64,000 bases of DNA, taken from positions 2,598,501-2,662,500 of the forward strand of contig CM057474.1 in assembly GCA_030035585.1 (NCBI GenBank), written 5' to 3'. This document shows positions 11,161 to 23,768 of this stretch, in pieces. The first letter of the stretch is position 1, and the number at the start of each line of letters is the position of its first letter. The DNA comes from Dugong dugon. Lineage: Eukaryota; Chordata; Mammalia; Sirenia; Dugongidae. The notes below the pieces were generated by a model. That model was not told where the DNA came from. It did no database searches and saw only the letters and a program-made list of their open reading frames with translations. A program made the translations under genes and the position numbers.

Positions 11161-12253
11161 TCGAGTGTGGAGCTGCTTCCCGGTCTGGGCTGCCACGCTG
11201 GTGGGATCCCGGGACTTTGGTTGGTTTGTTTGTTTTGAAATGTTTGTTTGTTTTCTTTTCCTTTTCTAGAGTTGGGAGCCTCTTCTGGCCAGGCGGTGCT
11301 GTGTGGCAAGGAGACTTCCCCCTCGACTTGCACACATGTGCATAGGAATCCCTGAGAGCATTTCTTTATCCACTGGGTTTTTTTTTTTTTTCCTCTTTTT
11401 TTTGGGGGCATTCCTTGTTCTTTTTTTTGTTTGTTTGTTTGTTTTGTTTTCTTTTCCCTCTTTTTCCCTTTTGTCTTTCTTCATTGCTCAGTTTCATGTC
11501 TCTCTGTATCTTCTTTCTCTTTCTGTTCCCTGAATACCTGGCGTTGTATACCTCTACGCCTTCTAGCCAGGCCGTACTGCAACACCTGAGAGCGACTTCC
11601 CCAGACCTCATAGCTGCACCGGTGGGATGCCTGTGAACTTTGCGGTTCTTTAATCTTTCCAATTCTTACTTATTCATTCTTTTCTTTTCTTCCCCCTCCC
11701 CTTTCCATTTTTCTCCATTTCATAGTCTCTCATCTCTCATCTCCAACGGCAAGCTCCCCTAGCATTCTTTTTTATTTGTTTGCATGATTTGGCTCCTGAT
11801 CCTCTCTCCTCTCTCCCATAACCATTTTAGCTTCACACATAACAATTTCCCGGTTGCAGCCTGCCTGCCTGCACCATGCGCTTGACATCACACCACCAAG
11901 CAGCACAGGCACGACCCACTGAAACCTGCCCTGCACTGATTACCGACCCACTCTGGTGGCTGCAGTAAGTGCCACAAATAACCCATCCCGGTAACTCCTC
12001 TTCAGCTAGACCTACCCTCCCATACCATATCTGAGTGACTGACCCTGCCAATTGGAGAAGGAGGTGAAAAGTATTGTGCCCACAGACGAGTAAACAACAA
12101 AGAACACACACCCCGCCTGCTCAGACATAGTCAAATTTAAAAAAAGAAAAGGGGACAAAACAAACAAATCTACAATCAATAAATGAGAAAAATAACTACT
12201 GAATGCACCAAAAACAGCAGACAATATCAAAACATTTACAAAAACAGGACAGG

Positions 12254-13250
12254 ATGGTTCCAGTAGGTGTCCAAAATAAAACACCAGATGACTCTCCTCT
12301 GGAAGAAAATGCACTAAAACTACCTGATAGGGAATTAAATCTCTAATACCGAGAATTCTCTAAGAGCTGAGGCAAAAAGCTAACAAACTTGAGGAAAAAA
12401 TAGACAAATTCATGGAAAATACAGAAAAAAATTGGAAGAATTCAGGAAAATAATGCAGGAACAAAATGCCAAAATAAATTCACAACTAGAAATTATACAA
12501 AGACAACAATTAGAAATCCAAAAGATAAACAACAAGCTTTCAGAAATAGAAGGTGTCACAGAAGGACTGAGAAGGAGATTTGAAACAGTGGAAGACAGGA
12601 TCAGTAGAACTGAAGACAAACACTTGGATACAACTCTGTTTCAGGAAAACTCAGAAAAAAGAACAAAGAAAAATGAAGAGACCATGAGAGTTATGTGGGA
12701 CACAATCAAAAGCAAAAATTTGCAAGGGATTGGAATTCTAGAACAGGGGGACAAAACAGAAAACACAGAGAGGATTATTGAGGAACTTCTGACAGAAAAC
12801 TTCCCCAATATCCTGAAAGACAAAAAGCTGGCCATCCAAGAAGCTCAACGAACCCCATATAGAAGAGACCCCAAAAGAAAATCACCAAGGCATATCATAT
12901 TCACACTTGCCAAAACCAAAGACAAACAAAGAATCCTGAGAGCAGCTCGTGAAAAACAAGAAGTCACATACAGAGGAGAAACAATAAGACTAAGCTCAGA
13001 TTATTTGGCAGAAACCATGCAGGCAAGAAGGCAGTGGGATGACATATATAAAATCTTGAAAGAAAAAAATTGTAAGCCAAGAATAATATATCCTGAAAAA
13101 CTCTCATTCATATTTGATGGTGAAATTAGGTCATTTCCAGATTAACAGAAATTAAGGGAATATGTAAAAGTTAAACCAAATTTACAAGAATTATTAAAGG
13201 GAGTTCTTTGAACTGACGACAAACAGCTTCAGCTCACAGGCAGAATCTAG
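12254..13250 (+). pseudogene. L1-B ORF1, broken
   Basis: ORF1p-type RNA-binding protein gene. The likely original start is the ATG at 12254 (MVPVGVQNKTPDDSPLEE). Stops follow about 30 codons in (TAA in the DRELNL region) and again near 12361. The frame then moves: text such as ELRQKANKLEEKIDKF (about 12364-12411) is coiled-coil-like but in a different frame from the main block at 12432-13145, consistent with a one-base loss in the A-run near 12424. The main block carries the coiled coil (QEQNAKINSQLEIIQRQQ), RRM and C-terminal domain. A TAA at 13143-13145 removes about the last 36 residues present in L1-A. Non-functional. Confidence 0.85.
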
Positions 13251-13656
13251 GACACAGGATCATACCAGCCAGATACCAACCTAGGAAATGAACTCTCGAG
13301 GACTATCCAAAACCAAAAGAAATACAACAGGGAATCAGAGCAGTTAATCAGTAAATGACAACAACATCAAAACAATAAAAGAGGAAATAAACAGCATAAT
13401 GGAGAGGAAGGCAAGGCGATACCAAGTAATGGTAGACTGCTTCAAACTTAGAAAGATAAGGGTAAAATTCATGGTAAACACATGGAAAGTTAACAAACAT
13501 ACTCATAAAAATAAAGAGGAAAAACAAAGTCTCAGCCAAAACAAAACCTACAAAAAAAAAAAAATGGAAAAAAAAATGCACAAACAAAAGTAACTCAACA
13601 CAAGAGAGTAAGAAGAACAAAGAAAACTTCAGCACCACAAAAAAAAGCACTACAAA

Positions 13657-16600
13657 ATGACAGCAACAAACTCATATCTATCTATAATTACACTGAATGT
13701 AAATGGACTCAATGCACCCATAAAGAGACGGAGAGTGGCAGAACGGATAAGAAAACAGGATCCATCAATATGCTCTCTACGAAAGACACACCTTAGAAAC
13801 TAAGATGTGAATTTATTAAAATCAAAGGTTGGAAAAAATCTATCAAGCTGACAACTACCAAAAAAGAGCAGGAGTGGCAATTCTAATCTCAGATAAAATA
13901 GACTTTAAAACAAAATCTACCATAAAAGACAAAGAAGGACACTATATAATGATTAAGGGGACGATCCATCATGAAGACATAACCATAATAAACATCTACA
14001 CACCCAATGACAGGGCTCCAAAATACATAAAACAAACTCTAACAACACTGAAAAGAGAAATTGACAGTTCCAAAATAATAGTAGGAAATTTCAACACACC
14101 ACTCTCAGTAAAGGACAAAACAACTAAGAAGAAACTCAGCAATGATACAGAAGACCTAAAGGGCACAATCAGCCAACTTGACCTCATATACATATATAGA
14201 ACACTCCATCCAACCACTGCAAAGTACACATTCTTTTCCAATGCACATGGAACGTTCTCCAGAATAGACCACGTCTTAGGCCACAGAGCAATCGTCAACA
14301 AGATCCAAAACGTTGAGATAATTCAAAGTATCTTCTCTGACCACAAAGCCATCAAGGTAGAAATTAACAATAGAAACAGCAAGGTAAAAAAATCAATTAC
14401 TTGGAAACTGAATAATACCCTGTTGATACATCACTGGGTAATAGAAGAAATCAGAGATGGAATCAAAAAATTCCTAGAATCAAATGAGAATGAAAACACA
14501 TCATACCAAAACCTTTGGGACACAGCAAAGGCAGCCCTCAGAGGACAATTTATAGCAATAGATGCACATATCAAAAAAGAAGAAAGGGACAAAATCAAAA
14601 CATTAACTATAGAACTCAAACAAATAGAAAGGGAACAGCAAAAAAGCCCACAACCACCGGAAGAAAGGAAATAGTAAAGATCAAAGCAGCAATAAATTAA
14701 GTATAGAATAGAAAAACAATAAAAAGAATCAACAAAACCAAAAGTTGGTTCTTGGAAAGAATCAACAAAATCGACAAACCACTGGCCAGACTGACAAAAG
14801 AAAAACAGGAGAGGACACAAATAACCCAAATAAGAAATGAAATGGGGGACATTACAACAGACCCAACTGAAATAAAAAGGATTATAACAGAATATTATGA
14901 AAAACTATACTCCAACAAATTTGAAAACCTAGAGGAAATGGATAAATTTCTAGAAACACACAGCCTACCCAAACTACAACAAAGTGATGTTGAAAATCTG
15001 AACAGACCCATAACAGGAGAAGAGATTGAAAAGGTAATCAAAAAACTCCCCCCACCCCCCCACCAAAAAAAAATCCCTGGCCCAGATGGCTTCACTGGAG
15101 GATTCTGCAAAACATTTACAGAAGAGCTTGTACCAGTACTACTCAAGCTATTTCAGAGCATAGAAAAGGAAGCAACACTTTCAAATTCATTCTATGAAGC
15201 CAGCATAACACCAATACCAAAACCAGGCAAAGACGTCACAAAAAAAGAAAATTACAGTCCAATATCTCTCATTAATATAGATGCAAAAATTCTGAACAAA
15301 ATTCTACCCAATAGAATTCAGCATCATATCAAAAAAATAATACACCATGACCAAGTAGGATTCATACCAGGTATGCAAGGATGGTTCAACATTAGAAAAT
15401 CAATCAACGTAATCCACCACATAAATAAAATGAAAAACAAAGAATCACATGGTCATCTCAATTGACTCAGAAAAGTCATTTGACAAAGTCCAACACCCAT
15501 TCCTGATAAAAACTCTCAATAAAATAGGTATAGAAGGGAAGTTTCTCAACATAATAAAGGGCATCTATGCAAAACCAATGGGCAACAACATTCTTAATGG
15601 AGAGAGGCTGAAAACATTCCCCTTGAAAACAGGAACAAGACAAGGATGCCCTTTATCACCACTCCTATTTAATGTTGTGCTGGAAGTTCTAGCTAGAGCA
15701 ATAAGGCAAGAAAAAGAAATATAGGGCATCCAAATTGGTAATGAAGAAGTTAAACTGTCCCTGTTTGCAGATGATATGATACGATACATAGAAAACCCTA
15801 AAGACTCCATGAGAAATCTACTGGAAATAATAGAAAGATTCAGCAGAGTAGCAGGATACAAGATAAACATTCAAAAATCAGTTGGATTCCTTACACCAAT
15901 AAGGAGAATGATGAAAAGGAAATCAGGAACACAATACCATTTTCAATAGCCCCTAAAAAGATAAAATACTTAGGAATAAATCTTACCAGGGATGTAAAAG
16001 ACCTATACAAAGAAAACTACAAAACACTACTGCATGAAACCCAAAGCGATCTAAATAAATGGAAAAACATACCATGTTCATGGATAGGCAGACTCAACAT
16101 TGTGAAAATGACAATTCTACCCAAAGCAATTTACAAATACAATGCAATCCCAATCCAGATACCAACAACATTCTTCAAAGAGATGGAAAAACTAATCATT
16201 CACTTTATATGGAAAGGGAAGAAGCCCCGAATAAGTAAAGCACTACTGAAGAAGAAGAATAAAATTGGAGGACTCACACTACCTGACTTGAGAACCTACT
16301 ATACAGCTACAGTAGTCAAAACAGCCTGGTACTGGTACAATGACAGATACATTGACCAATGGAACAGAATTGAGAACCCAGAGGTAAATCCATCCACCTA
16401 CGGTCACCTGATCTTCGACAAGGGCCCAAAGTCCTTCAAATGGGGAAAAGACAGTCTTTTGAACAAATGGTGCTGGCAAAACTGGATATCCATTTGCACA
16501 AAAATGAAACAGGACCCATAACTCACGCCGTATACAAAAACTACTTCAAAATGGATCAAAGACCTGAATATAAAGCCTAAAACTATAAAGTTCATAGAAT

Positions 16601-17495
16601 AAAAAATAGGACCAACACTTCAGGCTTTAATACATGGCATTAACAGGATACAAACCATAACCATCAACGCACAAACCCTAACAGATAAGCTAGATAACTG
16701 GGATATTCTAAAAATCAAACACCTATGCTCTTCAAAAGACTTCACCAAAAGAGTAAAAAGTGAACCTACAGACTAGGAAAAAATTTTGGGGTCAGTACAA
16801 GTCAGACAAATGTCTAATCTCCAGAATCTACAAGAAAATCCAACACCTCTACAACAAAAAGACAAATAATCCTATTAAAAAATGGGCCAAGGAAATGAAC
16901 AGACACTTCAACAAAGAAGACATTCAAATGGCCAACAGACACATGAGGAAATGCTCGCGTTCACGTTCACTAGCCATTAGAGAAATGCAAATTAAAACCA
17001 CAGTGAGATAGCATCTCACCCCGGCATTACTGGCACGAATCAAAAACCCTGGAAATAACAAATGTTAGAGGGGCTGCGGGGAGATCGGAACTCTTATGCA
17101 CTGCTGGTGGGAATGCAAAATGATACAACCATTTTGGAAATTGATATGGCGCTTCCTCAGAAAGCCAGAAATAGACATACCATTCGATCCAGCAATCCCA
17201 CTCCTAGGAATATATCCTAGAGAAATAAGAGTCGTCACTCGAATAGACATATGCACACCTATGTTCATGGCAGCATTGTTCACAATAGCAAAACGATGGA
17301 AACAACGTAGGTGCCCATCAACCGATGAATGGATAAACAAACTATGGTACATACACACAAATGGAGTACTATGCAACGAGAAAGAACAACAATGAATCTG
17401 TGAACCATCTCATAACATGGATGAAACTGGAGGACATTAACCTGAGTGAAATAAGTCAATCACAAAAGGACAAATATTGTATGAGACCTCTATTG
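13657..17495 (+). pseudogene. L1-B ORF2, multiply disrupted
   Basis: Homologous to ORF2 at 1009-4831. Segments stay open at 13829-14674, 14752-15465, 15449-15724, 16102-16521, 16760-17011 and 17096-17395, in shifting frames with several stops. Two endonuclease catalytic residues are changed: LQETH reads LRKTH (E43K), and VGDFNTP reads VGNFNTP (D145N). The reverse transcriptase FADD motif is still present (CSDGT-free text [11 protein letters not shown], about 15760-15790). A C-rich expansion (PPPPHQKK) interrupts the conserved [12 protein letters not shown] block near 15050. It cannot encode an active protein; sequence decay is clearly greater than in L1-A. Confidence 0.9.
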
Positions 17496-17837
17496 TAAAA
17501 ATCCATAAAAAAGCTCACACACAAAATGTAACAATCTTTGTTGGTTACCAGGGATGGGAGGGGTGGGGGGGAATACTCAATAGACAATAGTTAAGTGGTA
17601 TCTTGGGTGAAGGGTGAGACAGTACACAATACAGGGGAAACTAGCACAAGTTGTACAAGGAAAGGTCATGGAAGCCCCATAGACACATCCAAACTCCCTG
17701 AGGGACTGAATTGCTTGGCGGAGTGCTCTGGGGACCATGGTCTCGGGGAACATCTAGCTCAATTGGCATGACGCAACTTATAAAGACAATGCTCTACATT
17801 CTACCTTGGTGAGAAGTGTCTGGGGTCTTAAAAGCCT

Positions 17838-18233
17838 GTGAGCGGCCATCTAAGATACTCCACTGATCTCATCCCTTCGGGAGCAAGGGAGAATGAAGAG
17901 AACAGGATACAACGAAAAGATCAGTCCAAAGGACTAACTGTCCACAGCTACCAAGGCCTCCACCGGACTGAGTCCAGTACGGCTAGATGGTACCCGGCTA
18001 CTACCACTGACTGCTCTGACCAGGATCACAACAGAGGGTTCTGGACAGAGCTGGAGAAGGATGTAGAACATAATTCTAACTCAAAAAAAAAAAAAGACCA
18101 GATTTACTGGCCTAAAGGAGACTACAGAAACCCCAAGAGTATGGCCCCTAGACACCCTTTTAGCTCAGTGGTGAAGTTATCTCCAAGGTTCACTGTTCAG
18201 CCTGGGAGTGGACAACCTCATAAAACCAAATGA
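17838..18233 (+). other. Open frame in L1-B 3' UTR shared by other L1 copies
   Basis: 131 codons inside the 3' UTR, hydrophilic, with no recognised domain. The same reading frame can be followed in L1-A (about 5180-5388, ending at a TAG) and in the diverged L1 at 57673-57870 (65 codons): compare DCSDQDHNRGFWTELEKD here with DCSGKDPNRVSRTEQEKK there. L1 is not known to code in the 3' UTR, so chance or shared ancestry alone may explain it. Confidence 0.2.
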
Positions 18234-18650
18234 GACTAACGAGGTATAGTAGTCCAGGGTCAAGGGCCCTAAGGCAGAAGGGGACAAGGAAGCTGGTGAT
18301 AGGGAACCCAAGGTTGAGTAAGGATATTGTTGATGTGTTGTGAGGTTGTTAACCATTGTTATAGGGCAACGTGTAGTAATTGTTAAATGAGAAACTATTT
18401 TGTTCTGTAAGCCTTCATCTTAAGTAAGAATAACAGCACGATTGGAAGAGCGTAGTCAATGTCACTGAACTGTGCATGCAGAAAATTTTGAAATGGTGTA
18501 TCTTTGGCTATGTGTATTTTCACCAAAAGAAAAGGTTGAGAAGTTAGAGGGCTGACATGTTGTGGGGTTGTTAACCAATGTCATAAAACAATACGTGTAC
18601 TACTGTTTCATGAGAAATTATTTGTTGTGTAAGCCTTCACATGAAGTACA

Positions 18651-18661
18651 ACAAAAATAAT
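18651..18661. repeat. Candidate right target-site duplication of L1-B
   Basis: ACAAAAATAAT, matching 10286-10296, followed by an (AATT)n microsatellite to about 18680. Confidence 0.35.
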
Positions 18662-18680
18662 TAATTAATTAATTAATTAT

Positions 18681-19238
18681 GATAAAGATTTTCATATGAG
18701 AACCCGAGGAAAGAAAAAAAAAAAACTCCTTCAATCTGAATGTTCACTAAGTACAAAGCAATTCGTTGTTTGTTCTCATCCTTCTTTTTATAGTTTATAG
18801 TACATCGACTGTCTTTTCAGAAAGTGGCCATATGCTGATGTTTTGTGAAATATTATAAGATGCAGAATATATATGTCATACATATATTCAGGAGTACCTA
18901 GGTACAAAAATTCACACACAAACATAGTTACAAATAGATATGTACACATTAAAATGTGCATTGTTCAAAAATGCAAAATATACACAAATCTCAAACTAAA
19001 TAAAAACACGCATGCATACTCAACGATAAATACATTAGGAAGGAAAGAGGTAAGCAGTAGGCCTGTAAGGCATTTTCTTTCTTTACAGGATAAACGCTCC
19101 TCAGGATAGAAGGGTGTTGACCCGGTCAACTTCTTGGAGTTAGAAGGCTAGAATGACTAGTTCTCACCCTTAAAATACAAATAAAAAGCAGAACAAACCT
19201 CCAGTTCATGACTTTTTTCAAACCCATTATAGAAGGGA
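18681..19238. other. AT-rich sequence, no recognised feature
   Basis: Contains TATATGT and CACACA low-complexity patches around 18865-18970. No family or coding potential recognised. Confidence 0.35.
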
Positions 19239-19405
19239 GGAAACCCTGCTGACGTCGTGGTTAAGAGTTACAGCTGCTAAGAAAAAGGTTGGCAGTTCAA
19301 GTCCACCAGGCGCTCCTTGGAAACTCTTATGGGGCAGTTCTACTCTGCCCTGTAGGGTCACTATGAGTCAGAATCGACTGCACAGCAGTTTGGTTGTTTT
19401 GGTTT
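19239..19405 (+). mobile_element. AfroSINE, short form
   Basis: Diverged head (CCTGCTGACGTCGTGGTTAAG), then GGCGCTCCTTGGAAACTC and tail CACTATGAGTCAGAATCGAC. Confidence 0.88.
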
Positions 19406-20335
19406 GCAGAAGTGAAGTCACAGACCAATCAACTAGTTAAAACCCTAAGGAACAATTGCCATTTTCAGGGAGAGATAAGGCTTGAGCACTTGCTTATCTG
19501 GGAGCAAATGCAATCAGACACCAATAAGAAAGTTCAGCTAGAATAGGTGAAAAATTGGTGAAGGCCAAGTGTGGGCTAGCTAGAGCACGTAAAGAAATTG
19601 GGGCACTCCATGCACTTTTGTATTCTTTTCTAGAAGCATCCTGGGTGCTCAGAGAAAAGATCAGAAAGAGCCCTAAAAAGAGGGTACATTGTGGAGCAGG
19701 CCTCGGAAACGGAGAGCAGTTGGTGTGGGAAGAGTACAAAACCTTCCCTGTACCGTCTTCCCCTGTCTTCACTGGGCGGGCAGGGAAGTCTACATCTTTG
19801 TGGAAGGGGAGACAGAGAACATAGTCACCCTTCTGGTACTTGTATAAATTCATTGCAAATAAGATGAAAAGAACAGGAGAAAGAAAACAAACAAACAAAA
19901 ACATTACCCCTGGAGGAGGGGTAGAAATACAGACTGTCCAAAACTACAACCAGGGGAAGGGCAGATGATTCTGGGATACAGTGCCTTTATAAGGCTAAGG
20001 CTTAATCAGGACAACAGAGCATGTTACCTTCCACCTCCCACTGCCAAGTGAACAAGCTTTGAGCAACAGGTAACAGTGAATACTGGTGGCAGAGGAACAA
20101 GTCATGCAAAGACTTCTCTCTGAATTGTGGAGCAAAATGAAGAGCTAAAGCTGATAGTGGAACAGACATTGCTCCATCTTATACTCAAGGTATTCCTGCA
20201 CCAGCATCAGCTAAAACATGTAACAAGACTATATAGTACTTTGAAGACTGTGGTGCCCTGATGTAACTATAGTAACAACTAACTTGTAGCTAAACCCAAC
20301 TCCTAACTAGATTAATTCAAACTCTCACACTAAAG
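19406..20335. other. Probably unique sequence, no recognised gene
   Basis: Of mixed composition, less AT-rich than its surroundings. A 136-codon minus-strand frame and an 89-codon plus-strand frame overlap at 19494-19904, but neither resembles a known family and no splice or promoter context supports them. Confidence 0.3.
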
Positions 20336-20339
20336 ACCT

Positions 20340-21340
20340 GGAAGAATACAGGGTATGTCTATTTCCAGGCATAAAAATCAATTTACTACAGACTCTACTA
20401 TGCTACAGATGTATAGCCTTCAACAAAAAACTGAGTCATACAAAAACAAACACACAAACAAAAGGCAAGAAAATAAAACACCTCCAAGAGACAAAGAAGC
20501 AATAATTACAATCAGATTCAGATATGATATAGATGTCAGAACTGATAGGAAGTTTAAAATAAATATGGTTAATCTGTTAAAGGATATAGCAGAACAAGTG
20601 TACAACATGCAAGAATACACAGGTAACTTCATCAGAGCTGTAAACTATTAAGAAAAGATCAAGTAAAAATTCTAGAAATAAAAAAAACAGTAACAGAAAA
20701 TAATGCCTTCATCAGTAGACTCAATAGGGTTGAGAAAAAAAATCAGTGAACTTGAAGATAAGTCAATAGAAATTACTCAGACTAAAACATAAAGAGAAAA
20801 AAGATTGAAAAAAGTCAGAGCAAAGCATACAAGAGCTGAAAGACAGTATCAGATGACCCAGTATATGTATGATTGGATTGTCAGACGCAGAGATATAGAA
20901 TGAGGCAAAAGAAATATTTGAAAAAGTAATGGCCTAGAGCTTTCCAAAATTAATGACAGACACTGAATCACAGATCCAAGATGCTCAGAGATTACCAAGC
21001 AAGAGAAACAACAAAAATAAATAAACATATTCAAATTTCTGAAAATAAAAGACAAAGGAAACATTTTAAAGGCAGCAAAAGAAAAATGACATATTATGTA
21101 CAGAGGAAAAAGATAAGAATTACAAGCAGATTTCTCATCAAAAACCATGCAAGACAGAAGACAATGGAATGACATCTTTAAAATGCTGAAGGAAAATCTG
21201 TCAACCCAGAAATCTATGCCCAAAGGAAACATTTTCCAAAATGAAGGTGAAGACTTGCTAAAAAAAAAAAAAAGAAAACCTGAGTAAATTCACTGCTAGC
21301 AGACCTACTCTATGAGAAATGTTCAGTTCATAAAACTACT
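20340..21340 (+). pseudogene. HAL1/old L1 ORF1 remnant
   Basis: Decayed ORF1-type sequence with the typical order: A-rich text, a coiled-coil-like segment (DIAEQVYNMQEYTGNF), then the RNA-binding-domain end (CATGCAAGACAGAAGACAAT, GAATGACATCTTTAAAATGC) and an A-run. No ORF2 follows, as expected for HAL1 (half-L1) elements. An old L1 5' fragment is the alternative. Confidence 0.6.
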
Positions 21341-21649
21341 TTCATTTCACCTCATCATCTCTGCCTCCCTGTTATAAATCTTAAATTTTCTCATTGGTGG
21401 CCCACTTATCACTCACTTCATGTTGAAAATCTCTTGGCTTCACTTTATTGGCTACAGATTTTCTTTAAAATCTCCTGCCTTCTTGAAATGTTTATTACCT
21501 GTGTTCCTCTTTGTGACATCATACAACCTTTGATTATTTTCTCAGTGATAGATATCAGCTGTTATATTGGTATAATATTTGTTTGCCAATTACCTAGTAT
21601 TTATTAAGAAAAGCACAACACTCTCGGACACTACTTCTTTTCATTAGGT
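21341..21649. other. No recognised feature
   Basis: T-rich sequence of unknown origin between the ORF1 remnant and a SINE. Confidence 0.35.
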
Positions 21650-21802
21650 GCAAAAAAAAAATGCATTGCTGTTGAGTAGATTCCGACTCATAGTGACCCT
21701 AAAGCACAGAGTAGAACCGCCCCATAGGGTTTCCAAGGAGCAGCTGGAGGATTCAAACTGCTGACCTTTTGGTTAGCAGCCGTAGCTCTTAACCACTGCG
21801 AG
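21650..21802 (-). mobile_element. AfroSINE, short form
   Basis: Reverse orientation: GATTCCGACTCATAGTGACC, CATAGGGTTTCCAAGGAGCA and TTTTGGTTAGCAGCC. Confidence 0.9.
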
Positions 21803-22399
21803 TGATTAAGAAAACACTTGGGTAGGATTTTGAGTAACACGGCATCTAGTAGAAGACTTTAAAGTTCATTAGAAGGACTTTTATATTCATCTGAAAATAA
21901 TATTTAAGAAATTTAAAAAGGGCTATGGTGTAGTAAATATTTTTAATAAAAACTATGCACTCCAAAGGCTATTAAAAATTTAGTTTCTAGGTGGTTGAGA
22001 TAATACACACATTCAAAAGTAAGGGACTGAATAGGATCCAAAGTAAGTATAGAATAATCAATAAAGTGCTCTGAATCTGTGCTAGGATTATACATACATT
22101 GTTAAGATAAATTAGTGAAGGGAGTAAACGAAAATATCCATATTTTCAGAAAATAATGAGCTACCTTCATATTCTGGTTGTTCCTGATAAGAACTTTTTT
22201 TTTTTTAAGTTGTCTCCCTAACTTATCTACAAAAGTCATTATCTTTCCCTGGATATTCACTTACCAGTACCGGCCAATCCGAAGTTTGTCACCGTCCTCT
22301 AAGGAAAATGATCCTGCTAAGGGTATCAAGCACTTTGATGACACCAGATCTTATGGGCATATTTGAGTCTTCATTTTATAAGACCACCAGACAGCATTC

Positions 22400-22729
22400 A
22401 GAAGGAATTACCTTTTTTTTTCTTGGTTTCCATGTTAGTACGGCTTCCAGCTTTCCTCTTACTTCTCTGCCCACAGCTTCCTTGTCTGCTTGATCATCCC
22501 CTCCATTTATCACTGATTTCTACGTATTGGACTTCTCAGCATGAGCTTCTGGGCCCTGTTATGTTTCCTATCTACACTCTTTCCTCATTTCATCCAATCT
22601 ATTACTGAAGTATTAAATACCATCTTTATGCCACTCATTCCCGATTTATAACTTCAGCCAAGTGTTTTTGCTGCATCTAGACTCTGATTTTTCACTTGAT
22701 CCTTTACTTGGCATCATGACGTCACATAC
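22400..22729 (+). mobile_element. L2 LINE remnant, part 1
   Basis: Old CR1-clade L2 text: a C/T-rich stretch with CTTCTGGGCCCTGTTATG, TATTAAATACCATCTTTATG and TCCCGATTTATAACTTCAGC. Interrupted by a SINE. Confidence 0.5.
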
Positions 22730-22905
22730 CAAACAAACAACAACCTGTTGCCATCCAGTCGGTTCCGACCCACAGCGACCCTATAGGACAGAGTAGAACT
22801 GTCCCATAGGGTTTCCAATGAGTGGCCGGTGGATTTGAACTGCCAACCTTTTGGTTAGCAGACGTAGCTCTCTGTAGCTCTTAACCACTGCACCACCAGG
22901 GCAAC
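22730..22905 (-). mobile_element. AfroSINE, short form, inserted in L2
   Basis: CCGACCCACAGCGACCCTAT, GGTTTCCAATGAG and CACTGCACCACCAGGG. A small duplicated GTAGCTCT sits in its head. Confidence 0.92.
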
Positions 22906-23660
22906 TCGAATTTAGTAACACCAAAACAGTCAATTTTCTGGCCCCATCTATTTACTCTTTCATTCAGTGGTGCTCATCTCAGTAAAAAGCACCAAGTCAG
23001 ACACTTGGAGACATCCATAAATTTGCTCTTACTTTCATCTTCCACACTCAGCCCATCACTAAGCCCTGGTGATTTCCACCCCAAATATAGCTTCCATTGG
23101 TTCACGTAATACCTTTCCTCATTTGCATAACTCTAGCTTAAACCACTATGTTCTCTTGCTTAGTAAAATCCACTAATAGACTTCTATTTCATCTCCCTGT
23201 TTCTACTGTGGCATGCTCCAGTCCACAGTGATCCTTATAAAACATATAGGATCATCTGTTTTCTTGACATAATGGCTCTCCAAGCTTCTCACGGGCCTCT
23301 GAGTAAAGACCAAAATCTTTGTCACAGCCTCCAATGCCCACTTTTTCAATATCATTTTATGTCCCTCTAAGACTCGTCTCACTACATTCTAAAAACACTG
23401 TCAACCTTTGGATCACTTAACTCATCAAATATGTTCTTGCCTCAGGGTTTCTGCACATGATTTTTCTTTGTCTGTGTGTTAATTCCCCTATACTCTCACT
23501 TCAGATAGGTCCTACTTCTTTTCCTGGTGTCAGGAAAATATCACTTATCCCCAAATCAGTATTAGATCTCCCAGTTGATCTATTCTAGAATTTCCTTTTT
23601 ATCTTAATAAGTACTACAACATATAATGATGTATTTATTTGTGCAAATTATTTCTCTTAG
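22906..23660 (+). mobile_element. L2 LINE remnant, part 2
   Basis: Continues as L2 3' region: CTTGGAGACATCCATAAATT, CAGTCCACAGTGATCCTTAT, TTGCCTCAGGGTTTCTGCAC, and CACTTATC before a TATTTATTTG end. Confidence 0.6.
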
Positions 23661-23768
23661 AAGTCAAGCAAAGGAATATTCATAAAAAGGACAACTAGAA
23701 TTACCAAGAGGTAGAGAAAACAGAAAGTAAGATTATTCATTTGGAATGATGACCACAGAGCGTTAATT

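Larger units (their letters stand above)
10297..12253 (+). promoter_or_regulatory. L1-B 5' UTR (internal promoter region)
   Basis: Nearly 2 kb of GC-richer sequence than its surroundings, lying between the element start (GGGGGATTAAAAAAAATGGCG region) and ORF1. It is pyrimidine-rich and contains two tandem monomers (10614-11160), then weaker repeated text (GCCAGGC...ACTTCCCC near 11288 and 11568). In L1 the 5' UTR holds the internal promoter. No specific factor site is claimed. Confidence 0.7.
10297..18680 (+). mobile_element. Essentially full-length L1 (L1-B), about 8.4 kb
   Basis: Complete L1 architecture: a long 5' UTR with tandem monomers (about 10300-12250), ORF1 (12254-about 13250), an A-rich spacer, ORF2 (13657-about 17495) and a 3' UTR of about 1.15 kb, ending GTACAACAAAAATAATT with an (AATT)n run. 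It is in the same orientation as L1-A and closely similar. It has many more lesions and is not autonomous. Unlike L1-A it carries only one copy of the 3' UTR block ending in GTAAGCCTTCATCTTAAG. Confidence 0.93.

Noticed and set aside
11079-11662. Several overlapping 70-110-codon frames on both strands of the L1-B 5' UTR
   Set aside because: Explained by C/T-rich composition; no start context or family resemblance beyond the monomer sharing noted as a finding.
19494-19904. 136-codon minus-strand frame with hydrophobic start
   Set aside because: Looks like a secreted/membrane protein by composition only; no homologue recognised and no exon signals.
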